Shown piece after piece: positions 10,122 to 18,676 of a stretch of 64,000 nucleotides of DNA. The notes under the pieces are model-generated. The model saw nothing but the letters and a program-made list of their open reading frames with translations, did not search any database and was not told the DNA's origin. A program made the position numbers and the translations under genes. The DNA lies in the NCBI RefSeq assembly GCF_026930145.1, contig NZ_JANHOJ010000002.1:124001-188000 (forward strand). Direction: 5' to 3'. Position 1 is the first letter of the stretch; every line of letters starts with the position of its first letter. This stretch comes from Bartonella sp. A05. Lineage in GTDB: Bacteria > Pseudomonadota > Alphaproteobacteria > Rhizobiales > Rhizobiaceae.

Positions 10122-11627
10122 TTATTCTTTAACAATTGGAAGAGCGACAAAACGATTCTGATCATTTGTTCGCACTTGTAAGAGCACCGCACTACGTCCT
10201 AGCTTTTTTGCTTCCTTAATTGTGTCTGTAATATCAGATGTCTTTTTAACAGGTCTATTATTAACTGTCACAATCACATCACCAGGACGTATCCCTTTAT
10301 CTGCGGCATCTGAATCCGAATCGACATCCGTCACAACCAACCCTAAACCATCATCAGAAGGCGCAACAATCAAACCATAATCTTCCAATGTTTCCTCTGA
10401 ACTACCACGCCCACTTGGATATTTCAAACCCTCTTTTTTGCTTTCACTTTCAGGCATTGCATCGAGTTTAACCTTGATTTTTTCTTCTTTACCAGATCTC
10501 CAAACCCCCAAAGTCACTGTTTCTTCTGGTCTAGTGTTTGCAATACGCCTTGCTAGGTCACGCGCATCAGAAACTTTCTCGCCATTCACGGAAATAATCA
10601 CATCCCCTGTCTTAATGCCAGCCTTCTCGGCAGGTCCCTTCAGTGCATCAGTTACCAAAGCACCTTTTGCTTCTTTCAAACCAATTGAATCAGAAATTTC
10701 TTTTGTCACAGGCTGAATCTGAACACCAATCCAACCACGCTGTACGGAACCTTTTTCAATGAGCTGTTTCACAACTTGCTTTGCTGTTTCTGCAGGAATA
10801 GCAAAAGCAATCCCAACATTTCCGCCAGAAGGAGAAAAAATGGCCGTATTAACCCCAACAACTTTCCCATTAAGATCAAAGGTTGGACCACCAGAATTTC
10901 CACGATTAACAGCAGCATCAATCTGAATAAAATCATCATAAGTACCAGCTCCAATATCACGCCCACGTGCGGAAACAATACCTGCTGTCACCGTTCCACC
11001 AAGACCAAATGGATTACCGATAGCAACAACCCAATCGCCCACATACAGTTTGGAATCATCACCAAACTCAACATATGAGAATTTTCGTTTATCATTCACT
11101 TTCAATACTGCAAGATCAGTTCGTTGATCCGTCCCAACAAGTTTTGCACTCAATTCCGTGCCATCATCAAGAACAACAGTATAACTTGTTCCGTCAGAGA
11201 TCACGTGATTATTGGTCACAATATAACCATCTGCCGAGATCAAAAAGCCAGATCCAAATGCTATAGGACGGAGTTTTTGTGATCGCTGTGAAGGCTTATG
11301 GTTAGGCACATTACGGTTATAAAACTCTTGGAAAAATCTTTTCAAAGGGTGTTGGTCTGGAAATTGTTCAAGACCTGGAGCACTAAAAAACTCACTAAAA
11401 AACCGCTCTTCTTTTTTTATATTGCTTTTCACTTGCACGGAAACAACAGCAGGTTTAACTTGAGAAACGATATGTGCAAATCCCTGCTGTTGTCCTGATG
11501 GAACAGATACAGGGTTGGCATGAGCCGATGTTACCCATAAGCTTGATCCACTAAAGAACATTGTACTTGCTAAAGTTGTAGACAAACCTATTGCTGCCAA
11601 TGTTGTGCGAAGAGTTTGGTTAACCAT
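10122..11627 (-). CDS. degP: DegP/HtrA-family periplasmic serine protease
   Basis: Do-family protease that degrades or refolds damaged envelope proteins. From the ATG at 11627 the product is 501 residues. A signal peptide (about 1-37, ending in SAHA) precedes the trypsin-like domain with catalytic His141 (TNNHVI), Asp171 (RTDLAVL) and Ser245 (NRGNSGGP). Two PDZ domains follow (about 290-380 and 400-500). The frame stays open to 11693, but AGGAGTACTCAAA places the ribosome-binding site in front of 11627 and the signal peptide then starts normally. It is upstream of the two-component pair on the same strand. Confidence 0.95.
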   Translation of the reverse strand: MVNQTLRTTLAAIGLSTTLASTMFFSGSSLWVTSAHANPVSVPSGQQQGFAHIVSQVKPAVVSVQVKSNIKKEERFFSEFFSAPGLEQFPDQHPLKRFFQEFYNRNVPNHKPSQRSQKLRPIAFGSGFLISADGYIVTNNHVISDGTSYTVVLDDGTELSAKLVGTDQRTDLAVLKVNDKRKFSYVEFGDDSKLYVGDWVVAIGNPFGLGGTVTAGIVSARGRDIGAGTYDDFIQIDAAVNRGNSGGPTFDLNGKVVGVNTAIFSPSGGNVGIAFAIPAETAKQVVKQLIEKGSVQRGWIGVQIQPVTKEISDSIGLKEAKGALVTDALKGPAEKAGIKTGDVIISVNGEKVSDARDLARRIANTRPEETVTLGVWRSGKEEKIKVKLDAMPESESKKEGLKYPSGRGSSEETLEDYGLIVAPSDDGLGLVVTDVDSDSDAADKGIRPGDVIVTVNNRPVKKTSDITDTIKEAKKLGRSAVLLQVRTNDQNRFVALPIVKE

Positions 11628-11834
11628 TTTGAGTACTCCTGTTGAGTAATATTTTCTATCCTTGTTGCATTGCAATCCATCGTAAAATAGCAAACCTTAC
11701 CGTTTTCTGTCCAAACTATTAAAGTTTTGTAATATTAGATAAATAACAATCTATCCTTAGAATAGAGCTGAATTCATCAATTTAAATTCATCATTTTTTC
11801 TTCAATAATATTTATTTTAACTTTAACGATCTTT

Positions 11835-12275
11835 TTAAGCGTTTCTCTTATCAGCATTTAAAGCGATTATTTTTTTGCATTTATACTGACTGATCCGAAA
11901 AAATATGGTGCTTAAACCAATAATCATAACGATCAAAGGCGATAACCATAAAAACCATGTCACTTTATTGAATGGTGGCTTCAATAAAATAAATTCACCA
12001 TATCTCTCTACAAGAAAATCAATAACCTGCTGATTGCTGTCGCCCGCTTTTAAGCGTTCACGGATCAAAAAGCGTAAATCACGTGCCAATAAAGCATTTG
12101 AATCATCAAGCGATTGACTTTGACAAACTGGGCAACGCAACCGTGATGAAATATTACGCGCACGTTCTTCAAGAACAGGATCTTTTAAGATCTCATCTGG
12201 CTCTACTGCTATCGCTAATTGCATAGGAAAAACAACGACAAAGATAACCAAAACAAACAAGAAAAACTTCTTCAT
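11835..12275 (-). CDS. ccmH: Cytochrome c maturation protein CcmH (CycL)
   Basis: Membrane-anchored thiol-redox protein that reduces or presents apocytochrome c for heme ligation. The 146-residue product has an N-terminal signal peptide (about 1-23), the conserved RCPVCQ motif with Cys48 and Cys51, and one C-terminal membrane segment (about 104-125). This is the short CcmH form; the TPR half is encoded separately as ccmI. It starts one base after the ccmF stop and ends the ccmI-E-F-H run on the minus strand. Confidence 0.95.
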   Translation of the reverse strand: MKKFFLFVLVIFVVVFPMQLAIAVEPDEILKDPVLEERARNISSRLRCPVCQSQSLDDSNALLARDLRFLIRERLKAGDSNQQVIDFLVERYGEFILLKPPFNKVTWFLWLSPLIVMIIGLSTIFFRISQYKCKKIIALNADKRNA

Positions 12276-12276
12276 C

Positions 12277-14250
12277 TCAATTCCTTTTTAACGAGTTGGA
12301 AGCTATCCGTTGAAATCCTCCTCCACGCAACAAACACCCTAAAAAAGAAAAACAACCGCCTATAGCCATCATCACCACACCCAACCAAATACAAATCACA
12401 TAAGGCTTCCACAATATATGCACAACAAGGCCTTGGTCATCCATACGACCCGGTGCAATATACAATTGAGAAAAACCGAAACTTTGAATACCAACTTCCG
12501 TTGTTGACATATTCCGGCTTGAATAAAATCGCTTTGATGCAGTTATAATGTGCATTTCCTGTTGGTTCTCATATGTTTTAAAGCCAAACTGCATGGCAGA
12601 ATAATTCGCGCCAGAGACATTATGTATTGCGTCAAAACAAATAGTTTGACCAGCTATCGTAACTGTATCTCCTATTTGCATAGTTAAAATACGTTCTTGT
12701 CCAAAAGTTGCGACACAAATAATACCAAACAATGTAACACCTAACCCCATATGTGCCAACGCACTCCCAAAAGCAGACCAGGGCAGCCCCAGAAACCTTT
12801 TAACGCGTACGGACAAAGATATCTTTTGAGGACCGCTCTTCATCCAAAGATCAGCCAAGCCACCCAAAAAAACAAAAGCTGAAAGTCCAACGCCTAAGGG
12901 CGCCACAATATCACGCCAAGATGTTGCATAAAAAGTTATAAAACAAGCTACGCAGGCTAATGCAAAAACAAACCACAACCGTTCAATAACCGCAAAAAAA
13001 TCGCCGCGTTTCCACGCTATCATGGATCCAAATGGAACTAACGATAATAACATCACCATTAAAGGTCCAACTGTAAGGTTAAAAAAGGCAGCACCCACAG
13101 AAATTTTTTGCCCTGTTAACACTTCAACAAAATAAGGATAAAGTGTTCCAATCAATACTGTCGCTGTTGCTGTTGTAAGAAACAAATTATTTAAAACAAT
13201 AAAGCCTTCACGCGAAATTGACCGAAATAATCTACCTGTTTTCAAAACCGAAACCCGCAAAGCAAAAAGAAAAAAAGACCCTCCTGTAAAAAAAAACAAA
13301 ATAGCCAGAATTGCACGCCCCCTAGTTGGATCGACAGCAAAACTATGAACAGACATTAAAATCCCCGAACGGACGAGAAAAGTTCCCAGAAGAGAAAGGG
13401 AAAAAGTAAGAAGGGCTAAAAACAAAGTCCAACTTTTTAATGCATCTCGTTTTTCAAGAACAAGAGCAGAATGCAAAAGAGCTGTTCCTGAAAGCCAAGG
13501 CATAAATGAAACATTCTCAACTGGATCCCAAAACCAATAGCCACCCCAACCCAGCTCATAATAAGCCCAATAGGATCCAACCATAATACCAAGCGTTAAA
13601 AAAAACCATGAAAGAAGAATCCATGGACGAACCCAACGTGCCCAAACTTTATCAACATGTCCTGTAATTAATGCCGCGATCGAAAAAGAAAAACAAACCG
13701 AAAAACCAACATAACCAAGATATAAAAGTGGAGGATGAATAACTAAAGCAATATCCTGTAAAATAGGATTAAGGTCATTTCCTTGCAATGCCGGCGGTTG
13801 AACACGCAAAAATGGATTGGAAACAAAAAGAATAAATAAAAGAAAAGCGCTCGTAATCCAACTTTGACAACTTAAAATCAATGCTTTAAACTGCGCTGGC
13901 AATTGTTTGTCAAACCACGCCACCAATGTACTAAAAAAAGAGAGACTTAGAACCCATAGCAACATTGATCCTTCGTGATTTCCCCAAACGCCAACGATCT
14001 TATAAATCATTGGCTTTTCCGAATGAGAATTTTCAACAACATTCAAAACAGAAAAATCAGACGCTATATAGGCATATACAATACTCAAAAAAGACAATAG
14101 CAATAATACAAAAGTAATACACGTCAATGGTACCACCGCTTGCATCAATGAACGCTCTCTTCGCAAAATACCGAAGATGGGGTATAATGCCTGCAACACA
14201 CTAACTGCAAAGGCTGCGGCTAAACAAATATGACCCAATTCAACGAGCAC
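12277..14250 (-). CDS. ccmF: Heme lyase subunit CcmF (CycK)
   Basis: Polytopic membrane protein of the heme-handling family, the core of the cytochrome c heme lyase. The 657-residue sequence contains many membrane helices and the tryptophan-rich WWD motif ([15 protein letters not shown], about residues 235-250). Conserved histidines that bracket heme are present in the surrounding loops. It overlaps the end of ccmE by 11 bases and is followed after one base by ccmH. Length and motif are normal for the family. Confidence 0.96.
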   Translation of the reverse strand: MLVELGHICLAAAFAVSVLQALYPIFGILRRERSLMQAVVPLTCITFVLLLLSFLSIVYAYIASDFSVLNVVENSHSEKPMIYKIVGVWGNHEGSMLLWVLSLSFFSTLVAWFDKQLPAQFKALILSCQSWITSAFLLFILFVSNPFLRVQPPALQGNDLNPILQDIALVIHPPLLYLGYVGFSVCFSFSIAALITGHVDKVWARWVRPWILLSWFFLTLGIMVGSYWAYYELGWGGYWFWDPVENVSFMPWLSGTALLHSALVLEKRDALKSWTLFLALLTFSLSLLGTFLVRSGILMSVHSFAVDPTRGRAILAILFFFTGGSFFLFALRVSVLKTGRLFRSISREGFIVLNNLFLTTATATVLIGTLYPYFVEVLTGQKISVGAAFFNLTVGPLMVMLLSLVPFGSMIAWKRGDFFAVIERLWFVFALACVACFITFYATSWRDIVAPLGVGLSAFVFLGGLADLWMKSGPQKISLSVRVKRFLGLPWSAFGSALAHMGLGVTLFGIICVATFGQERILTMQIGDTVTIAGQTICFDAIHNVSGANYSAMQFGFKTYENQQEMHIITASKRFYSSRNMSTTEVGIQSFGFSQLYIAPGRMDDQGLVVHILWKPYVICIWLGVVMMAIGGCFSFLGCLLRGGGFQRIASNSLKRN

Positions 14251-14737
14251 GATCGAATTGCCTTTTCACATCGTAGCGTTCTTTTAAGCGATCGGCTACT
14301 TCTTTGGGCATATAAGTCTCATCATGTTTTGCCAAAACACGCGTGCCTATAAAAAGCCCTTCTTTATCAAAATATCCTTCGACGATCACACCCTGTCCTT
14401 CACGGAAAAGGTCCGGTAGTATACCTTCAAAAATAACTTTTTCGTGTTTTAAGCCATCAGTGACAAAAAAAGTAACTTTTCTCTTTTTAAGATATTCAAC
14501 AGTTCCTTTTTCGATAAAACCACCCAAACGCAAAGAGTGACCTGTTAGAATATCTTCTCTTGTGATTTCAGATGGCATTCGAAAAAAACTGACCGTATTA
14601 CGCATCGCATACACCATAAGGCCTGCTGCAATTGCCATAACACAAAGGCATGATAAAATCATCAATACCTGCTCTTTTTTCCGCCTCTTCAAAACAACCT
14701 TCAGTGAAGGAAAACTCTTTAAAGATTGATTATTCAT
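14240..14737 (-). CDS. ccmE: Cytochrome c maturation heme chaperone CcmE (CycJ)
   Basis: Periplasmic heme chaperone anchored by one N-terminal membrane helix (about 24-45). The heme is bound covalently by His138 in the conserved HDETY motif (138-142), preceded by an OB-fold beta barrel with [11 protein letters not shown]. The 165-residue length is normal. Its 3' end overlaps the start of ccmF by 11 bases, so translation is probably coupled. It is separated from the upstream ccmI by about 170 bases without a gene. Confidence 0.95.
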   Translation of the reverse strand: MNNQSLKSFPSLKVVLKRRKKEQVLMILSCLCVMAIAAGLMVYAMRNTVSFFRMPSEITREDILTGHSLRLGGFIEKGTVEYLKKRKVTFFVTDGLKHEKVIFEGILPDLFREGQGVIVEGYFDKEGLFIGTRVLAKHDETYMPKEVADRLKERYDVKRQFDRAR

Positions 14738-14906
14738 AGCCTATTTACGAAAAATATTGTTATCAATGCTATATTTGTAGTAAGCATTTTGTCTCTAAGC
14801 ATTACAATAGCTTTACACATCCTCCATATGAGCGCAACTTCTTGCTTTGTATTTTTATCATCACTCAATAAGACAATTTTATTCAATAACCTGAAACAAG
14901 AACTTA

Positions 14907-15524
14907 TCACTTTTGTAAAGTTCTAATCAAATCACTGCGTAACTGTATTATCATTTTTTCAACATGCGATCGCCCTGTAATATTCTTGGGCATTGTATCA
15001 AGAAAATTTTGTAAAATCTGAATGGCCTGCGTAGAATTGCCCGCCTGATGAAATGCATCAGCTAAAAATAAACGAGGATAAAAATCTTCTGGTGCTAAAT
15101 CTACAGCCTTTTGAAAAATACTTTGCGCTTCTTGTGTGACTATCCCCCCTTCATAACCCACCAATGCCAAACCATAACCCACAAGCCTTGGAGCCGATTC
15201 TCCATTCAAATGAAGTGCATCTCGATAAATATTCACCGCATCCTGAAAACGGCTTTCTTCGAGATAGCCTACCGCTAATGTATCAGCTATCTTTCCATCA
15301 TTAGGCATACGCAAAAAAAGCGCATGTAAACGTACAAGCCTTTCATGCTTGTTTAACGTCTTTGGATCTTTATCCATTAACTCTTTAAAAAAATAACTTT
15401 TAACTCCCGGACTCCCTGTCAAATTATAAACACCCCATGTCACAAGGAGAACAAATAAAATACCAAATCCTTTCAAAATATGAATCTTCTTACACTTTTC
15501 GAAAATCTTCTGTGCAAATTTCAT
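14907..15524 (-). CDS. ccmI: Short CcmI (CycH)-like TPR protein
   Basis: Apocytochrome c chaperone subunit of the Ccm lyase. The 205-residue product begins with one membrane helix (about 19-37, ending in LTGSPG) and continues into tetratricopeptide repeats (about 60-200). Family members that I know in rhizobia are about 350-400 residues with an additional N-terminal membrane helix and a cytoplasmic segment; here the sequence starts at what is normally the second helix. Upstream DNA in all frames contains early stops. The identity rests on the LTGSPG helix, the TPR region and the neighbouring ccmEFH genes. Either a shortened working form or a 5'-eroded gene. Confidence 0.75.
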   Translation of the reverse strand: MKFAQKIFEKCKKIHILKGFGILFVLLVTWGVYNLTGSPGVKSYFFKELMDKDPKTLNKHERLVRLHALFLRMPNDGKIADTLAVGYLEESRFQDAVNIYRDALHLNGESAPRLVGYGLALVGYEGGIVTQEAQSIFQKAVDLAPEDFYPRLFLADAFHQAGNSTQAIQILQNFLDTMPKNITGRSHVEKMIIQLRSDLIRTLQK

Positions 15525-15656
15525 ATGTGTTTCAGATGTCCAAATTTTATCAGTACCAAGGCACTCACTTATTCAAAAGATCGATATACTCTTTCCATAG
15601 AATGAATCATTTTCATACATTTTGCAAAACTTTATAATGATTTGCTCAAAAAAAAA

Positions 15657-15824
15657 TCATGCAAAAGAATCCCTAGAAAAACCATAATCCATCATATTCA
15701 AAATCTCATGAGAAACAACAATCTGTACGTCTTGCTTCCTCCGATCTGGCTTCTCCATATAATCACACCCTGATACCCCCCCAATCAGCACAGTAAATAA
15801 TGATAAGAAAATAATTTTTTGCAT
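15657..15824 (-). CDS. Small predicted lipoprotein, 55 residues
   Basis: Unrecognised short gene. The frame encodes 55 residues: a hydrophobic signal sequence (MQKIIFLSLFTVLIGG), a lipobox GVSGC with the lipidated Cys at position 20, then a short polar tail ending DSFA. The Asp after the Cys would, by the usual +2 rule, favour inner-membrane retention. The ribosome-binding site is weak (GGTATTATAA). It lies on the same strand as, and between, feuQ and ccmI. It also carries a run of seven G residues in the coding strand. Family unknown; being a real gene is inferred from the lipobox alone. Confidence 0.5.
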   Translation of the reverse strand: MQKIIFLSLFTVLIGGVSGCDYMEKPDRRKQDVQIVVSHEILNMMDYGFSRDSFA

Positions 15825-15977
15825 TTATAATACCGTAAAATTCATTATCCAGTGTTTCTAATACACGTAAAGATATAAAAAACGATTATTGAATATATTT
15901 TTACCGCATACAAACTGGATTCCAAATATTCTTAAAGTAACTTCATGCCACATGCATTGGCTATAAGGGAAAAATAT

Positions 15978-17390
15978 CTATCGTCTTGGCAATAAAATTT
16001 TTGTATATAATCCACCTAAAGCAGAACGTGATAAGAAAAGTCTTCCACCATATTCATTAACCATATCAGAAACAATCGCTAATCCTAAACCTGTTCCCGG
16101 CTTACTTTCATCAAATCGCCGACCTCTTTTTAAAGCTTCATCAATTTGCTCTTTTGTTAAACCAGGACCATCATCTTCGATGACAAGACTAAAGAATGCT
16201 GTTTCGTCAACACTTTCTTCTAAGCCACAACTGATTAAGATTGTGGCACAAGCCCACTGAGAAGCATTCTCAACCAAATTCCCCACAATTTCCTCTAGAT
16301 CTTCCCTTTCACCAACAAAAATGATATCATCGACATCCATAGTAAATTGGATATCTTTATCAGGATTGAGTTTTTCCATAACTCGTACCAAACGATTAAG
16401 TACACTGCGAACAGACGTGTAATAGATGACACTGTCACGTTGTGCTGCAATTCGAGCACGCTGTAGATAATGATTTATTTGAGCCTGCATCATTTCGGCT
16501 TGCTCCTGCAATAAAATAGCCTGCTCTCCATGCATCTTATCGGCTTCATTCATGATTACTGATAAAGGCGTCTTTAATGAATGGGCAAGATTACCAACTT
16601 GCGTTCGAAATCGTTCAATGATGCGCTGATTGTTATTAATGAGAGCATTCATTTCTTTTGCCAACGGCATAATTTCACTCAATAAATCTGTATTGACGTG
16701 ATCCGCTCTCCCTTCTCGAATATCATTCAATGTTTGCCGTATCCGCTTCAACGGTTGGAAACTAAAAACAATAATAGCAATATTGATGAGAACACTGCCT
16801 ATCCCAAAACTCCACAGGAAAATTTGCAAAATCCACTTGAATTCTTGTACTTGTAAATGCGCTTCATCAATATTTCCCATAAGACGAAAACGTGCAATGC
16901 GATTCTGATCGTCAAGAACAACATCACTTTCGATAACTTGTAAATTTTCCCCGTCAGTACTTTTGATTTGATAAGAACGAAAAAATTTGCCATCAAAAGG
17001 AACATCATTATCACTCGGTGAAAAGAATTGCTTAGTTCCGAATGATGGAGATGTTAACCTCCCCTTTAGATTAGGGGATATAGCGCTTACCTCCCAATAC
17101 CACCCTGATGTTGGATCTGAATAACGGATATCATTAAATCCAAAATTTCCCTTCAGATTTCCCTCAGGTGACACAGTCACAGTTGTAATGAGACTATAAA
17201 GCTGAGCAGTAAGGATGCGCTCTAAGCTTTGTTCACTTGAACGCTGAAAAAATAAAATACTAACTGCAGAGATAGACGATAATGAAATAGCAACCCACAT
17301 TGTCGACAAAATCATAACACGTAAACTAAGAGATTTACCAACAAAGAAAAATAACCGCCTGAGCCTGCTATTACTCTTTAAAACCGTCAT
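15978..17390 (-). CDS. feuQ: FeuQ-like sensor histidine kinase
   Basis: Inner-membrane sensor kinase of 470 residues. Two membrane helices (about 25-47 and 186-210) enclose a periplasmic sensor of about 140 residues. A HAMP-like linker, a PhoQ-type H-box (NLAHSLKTPLSVIM, His270) and a HATPase domain with EDDGPGL and GTGLGLAIV follow. It overlaps the stop of the regulator gene by ATGA. In Rhizobium leguminosarum feuPQ lie next to cycHJKL, exactly as here, which supports the FeuQ name. In rhizobia the pair is tied to osmoadaptation, cyclic glucan export and iron uptake; the signal in this organism is unknown. Confidence 0.8.
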   Translation of the reverse strand: MTVLKSNSRLRRLFFFVGKSLSLRVMILSTMWVAISLSSISAVSILFFQRSSEQSLERILTAQLYSLITTVTVSPEGNLKGNFGFNDIRYSDPTSGWYWEVSAISPNLKGRLTSPSFGTKQFFSPSDNDVPFDGKFFRSYQIKSTDGENLQVIESDVVLDDQNRIARFRLMGNIDEAHLQVQEFKWILQIFLWSFGIGSVLINIAIIVFSFQPLKRIRQTLNDIREGRADHVNTDLLSEIMPLAKEMNALINNNQRIIERFRTQVGNLAHSLKTPLSVIMNEADKMHGEQAILLQEQAEMMQAQINHYLQRARIAAQRDSVIYYTSVRSVLNRLVRVMEKLNPDKDIQFTMDVDDIIFVGEREDLEEIVGNLVENASQWACATILISCGLEESVDETAFFSLVIEDDGPGLTKEQIDEALKRGRRFDESKPGTGLGLAIVSDMVNEYGGRLFLSRSALGGLYTKILLPRR

Positions 17391-18058
17391 TCGTCACCTG
17401 ACGGTTTTATCCGATACCCCATCCCGCGAATGGTCTCAATTAAATTCATTCCAAGCTTTTTACGTAACCGTCCAACAAAAACTTCAATCGTATTCGAATC
17501 CTTGTCAAAATCCTGATCATAAAGATGTTCGATAATCTCTGTCCTTGAAACGACTTTATCACGATGATGCATAAGATAAGAAAGAAGCCGAAATTCATGT
17601 GATGTTAATTTAATTAACTGATCATTAACAAAAACACGAGACGTTTTAGTATCCAACATAACAGCACCACAGGATAATACACTTGTTGCATGACCTGCAG
17701 CTCTGCGAATTAACGCCCGCAATCGCGCCATTACTTCCTCTAAATGGAATGGTTTAACAACATAATCATCAGCACCTGCATCGATACCACGCACCTTATC
17801 AGACCAACGATCGCGTGCTGTGAGCATTAAAACAGGCATAGAATATCCTTCTTGGCGCCATTTTTCAACAACACGAATTCCATCCATACGTGGTAAACCA
17901 ATATCAAGAATCACAGCATCATAAGACTCTGTACTTCCCAAAAAATGCGCTTCTTCACCATCAAAAGCGCTATCAGAAACATATCCCGCGTTTTTTACAG
18001 CCTCTGCTAATTGATGATTAAGATTCAGATCATCTTCAACAATGAGAATACGCATCAC
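17387..18058 (-). CDS. feuP: FeuP-like response regulator
   Basis: OmpR-family transcription factor of 223 residues. The receiver domain has the acidic pocket VEDD (7-10), phospho-acceptor Asp52 in VILDIGLPRMDG and Lys in VVKPFHLEE. The winged-helix domain occupies the C-terminal 95 residues (LTSHEFRLLSYLMHHRDKV...RGMGYRI). It forms a cassette with the small secreted protein 16 bases upstream and the kinase that overlaps downstream. Naming rests on order next to the cyc genes and on the H-box type of the partner. Confidence 0.82.
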   Translation of the reverse strand: MMRILIVEDDLNLNHQLAEAVKNAGYVSDSAFDGEEAHFLGSTESYDAVILDIGLPRMDGIRVVEKWRQEGYSMPVLMLTARDRWSDKVRGIDAGADDYVVKPFHLEEVMARLRALIRRAAGHATSVLSCGAVMLDTKTSRVFVNDQLIKLTSHEFRLLSYLMHHRDKVVSRTEIIEHLYDQDFDKDSNTIEVFVGRLRKKLGMNLIETIRGMGYRIKPSGDE

Positions 18059-18074
18059 TTACCTGTAAAAACAT

Positions 18075-18311
18075 TTAATCGGCAGGCACTGTAACTTCAA
18101 TACGGCGCGGTCTTTCACCATGATGGGCAGGCACCACCACAACCACCACACACATATTGTAGCCATCTTGAACAATCGGCACCGAACGTGCCAACATCCC
18201 ACCTTGTTGCGTTGCAACCCTCTTGCCAACTTCAGTGCAATCGGCTGCTAAAACAAAATTCATGTCTATAAGACATAGAAACAGTGCAAAAAGGACAATT
18301 TTTTTCATCAT
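18075..18311 (-). CDS. FeuN-like small periplasmic protein
   Basis: Secreted protein of 78 residues, encoded 16 bases upstream of feuP. From the ATG at 18311 it has a signal peptide (KKIVLFALFLCLIDMNFVLA) and a mature part of about 55 residues with two cysteines and a valine-rich strand (CVVVVVVP) near the C-terminus. GAGAAATTT precedes the start; the frame extends upstream to 18353 but that would bury the signal peptide. In Sinorhizobium meliloti a small periplasmic protein, FeuN, encoded in front of feuPQ restrains the kinase. Position, size and secretion fit; sequence homology was not tested. Confidence 0.65.
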   Translation of the reverse strand: MMKKIVLFALFLCLIDMNFVLAADCTEVGKRVATQQGGMLARSVPIVQDGYNMCVVVVVVPAHHGERPRRIEVTVPAD

Positions 18312-18676
18312 AAATTTCTCATAATCTATTTCATCTGAATATAAAATGAACAATGGAATTTTTTTACTCGAAATTATGCACCAACAAAGAGTGAATTGCT
18401 ATTTATTATAATAAATAACTTCTATTTATTGTATGGATATGAAATGCATCCTGCCCCAACTTTAGCAATACTAAAATCTTCTTCAACTTTATACAAAACT
18501 CAAATAACACCGCTTTAAACAAAGATAAAAGCTAAATATACATATCATATAAACAGATTACCATAACCTTACAATAATCTCCTTTTTTACCATTCCTATA
18601 GCAAAAAAGTACTTTTACTCCATATAATTATTACAACTTTTGTTGGTTGCGTTACTTTAATCATAGGATTTTTTAA
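18312..18676. other. Divergent spacer without genes
   Basis: About 365 bases between the feuN-like gene (minus) and the penicillin-binding protein gene (plus). Very AT-rich with many stops in all frames. It must hold both divergent promoters, but I cannot assign boxes with confidence. AGGA at about 18665 is the likely ribosome-binding site of the plus-strand gene. Confidence 0.5.

Noticed and set aside
10776-11078. 100-codon plus-strand frame opposite degP
   Set aside because: It is the antisense of the conserved protease core, rich in Asn/Ile/Ser, with no ribosome-binding site.
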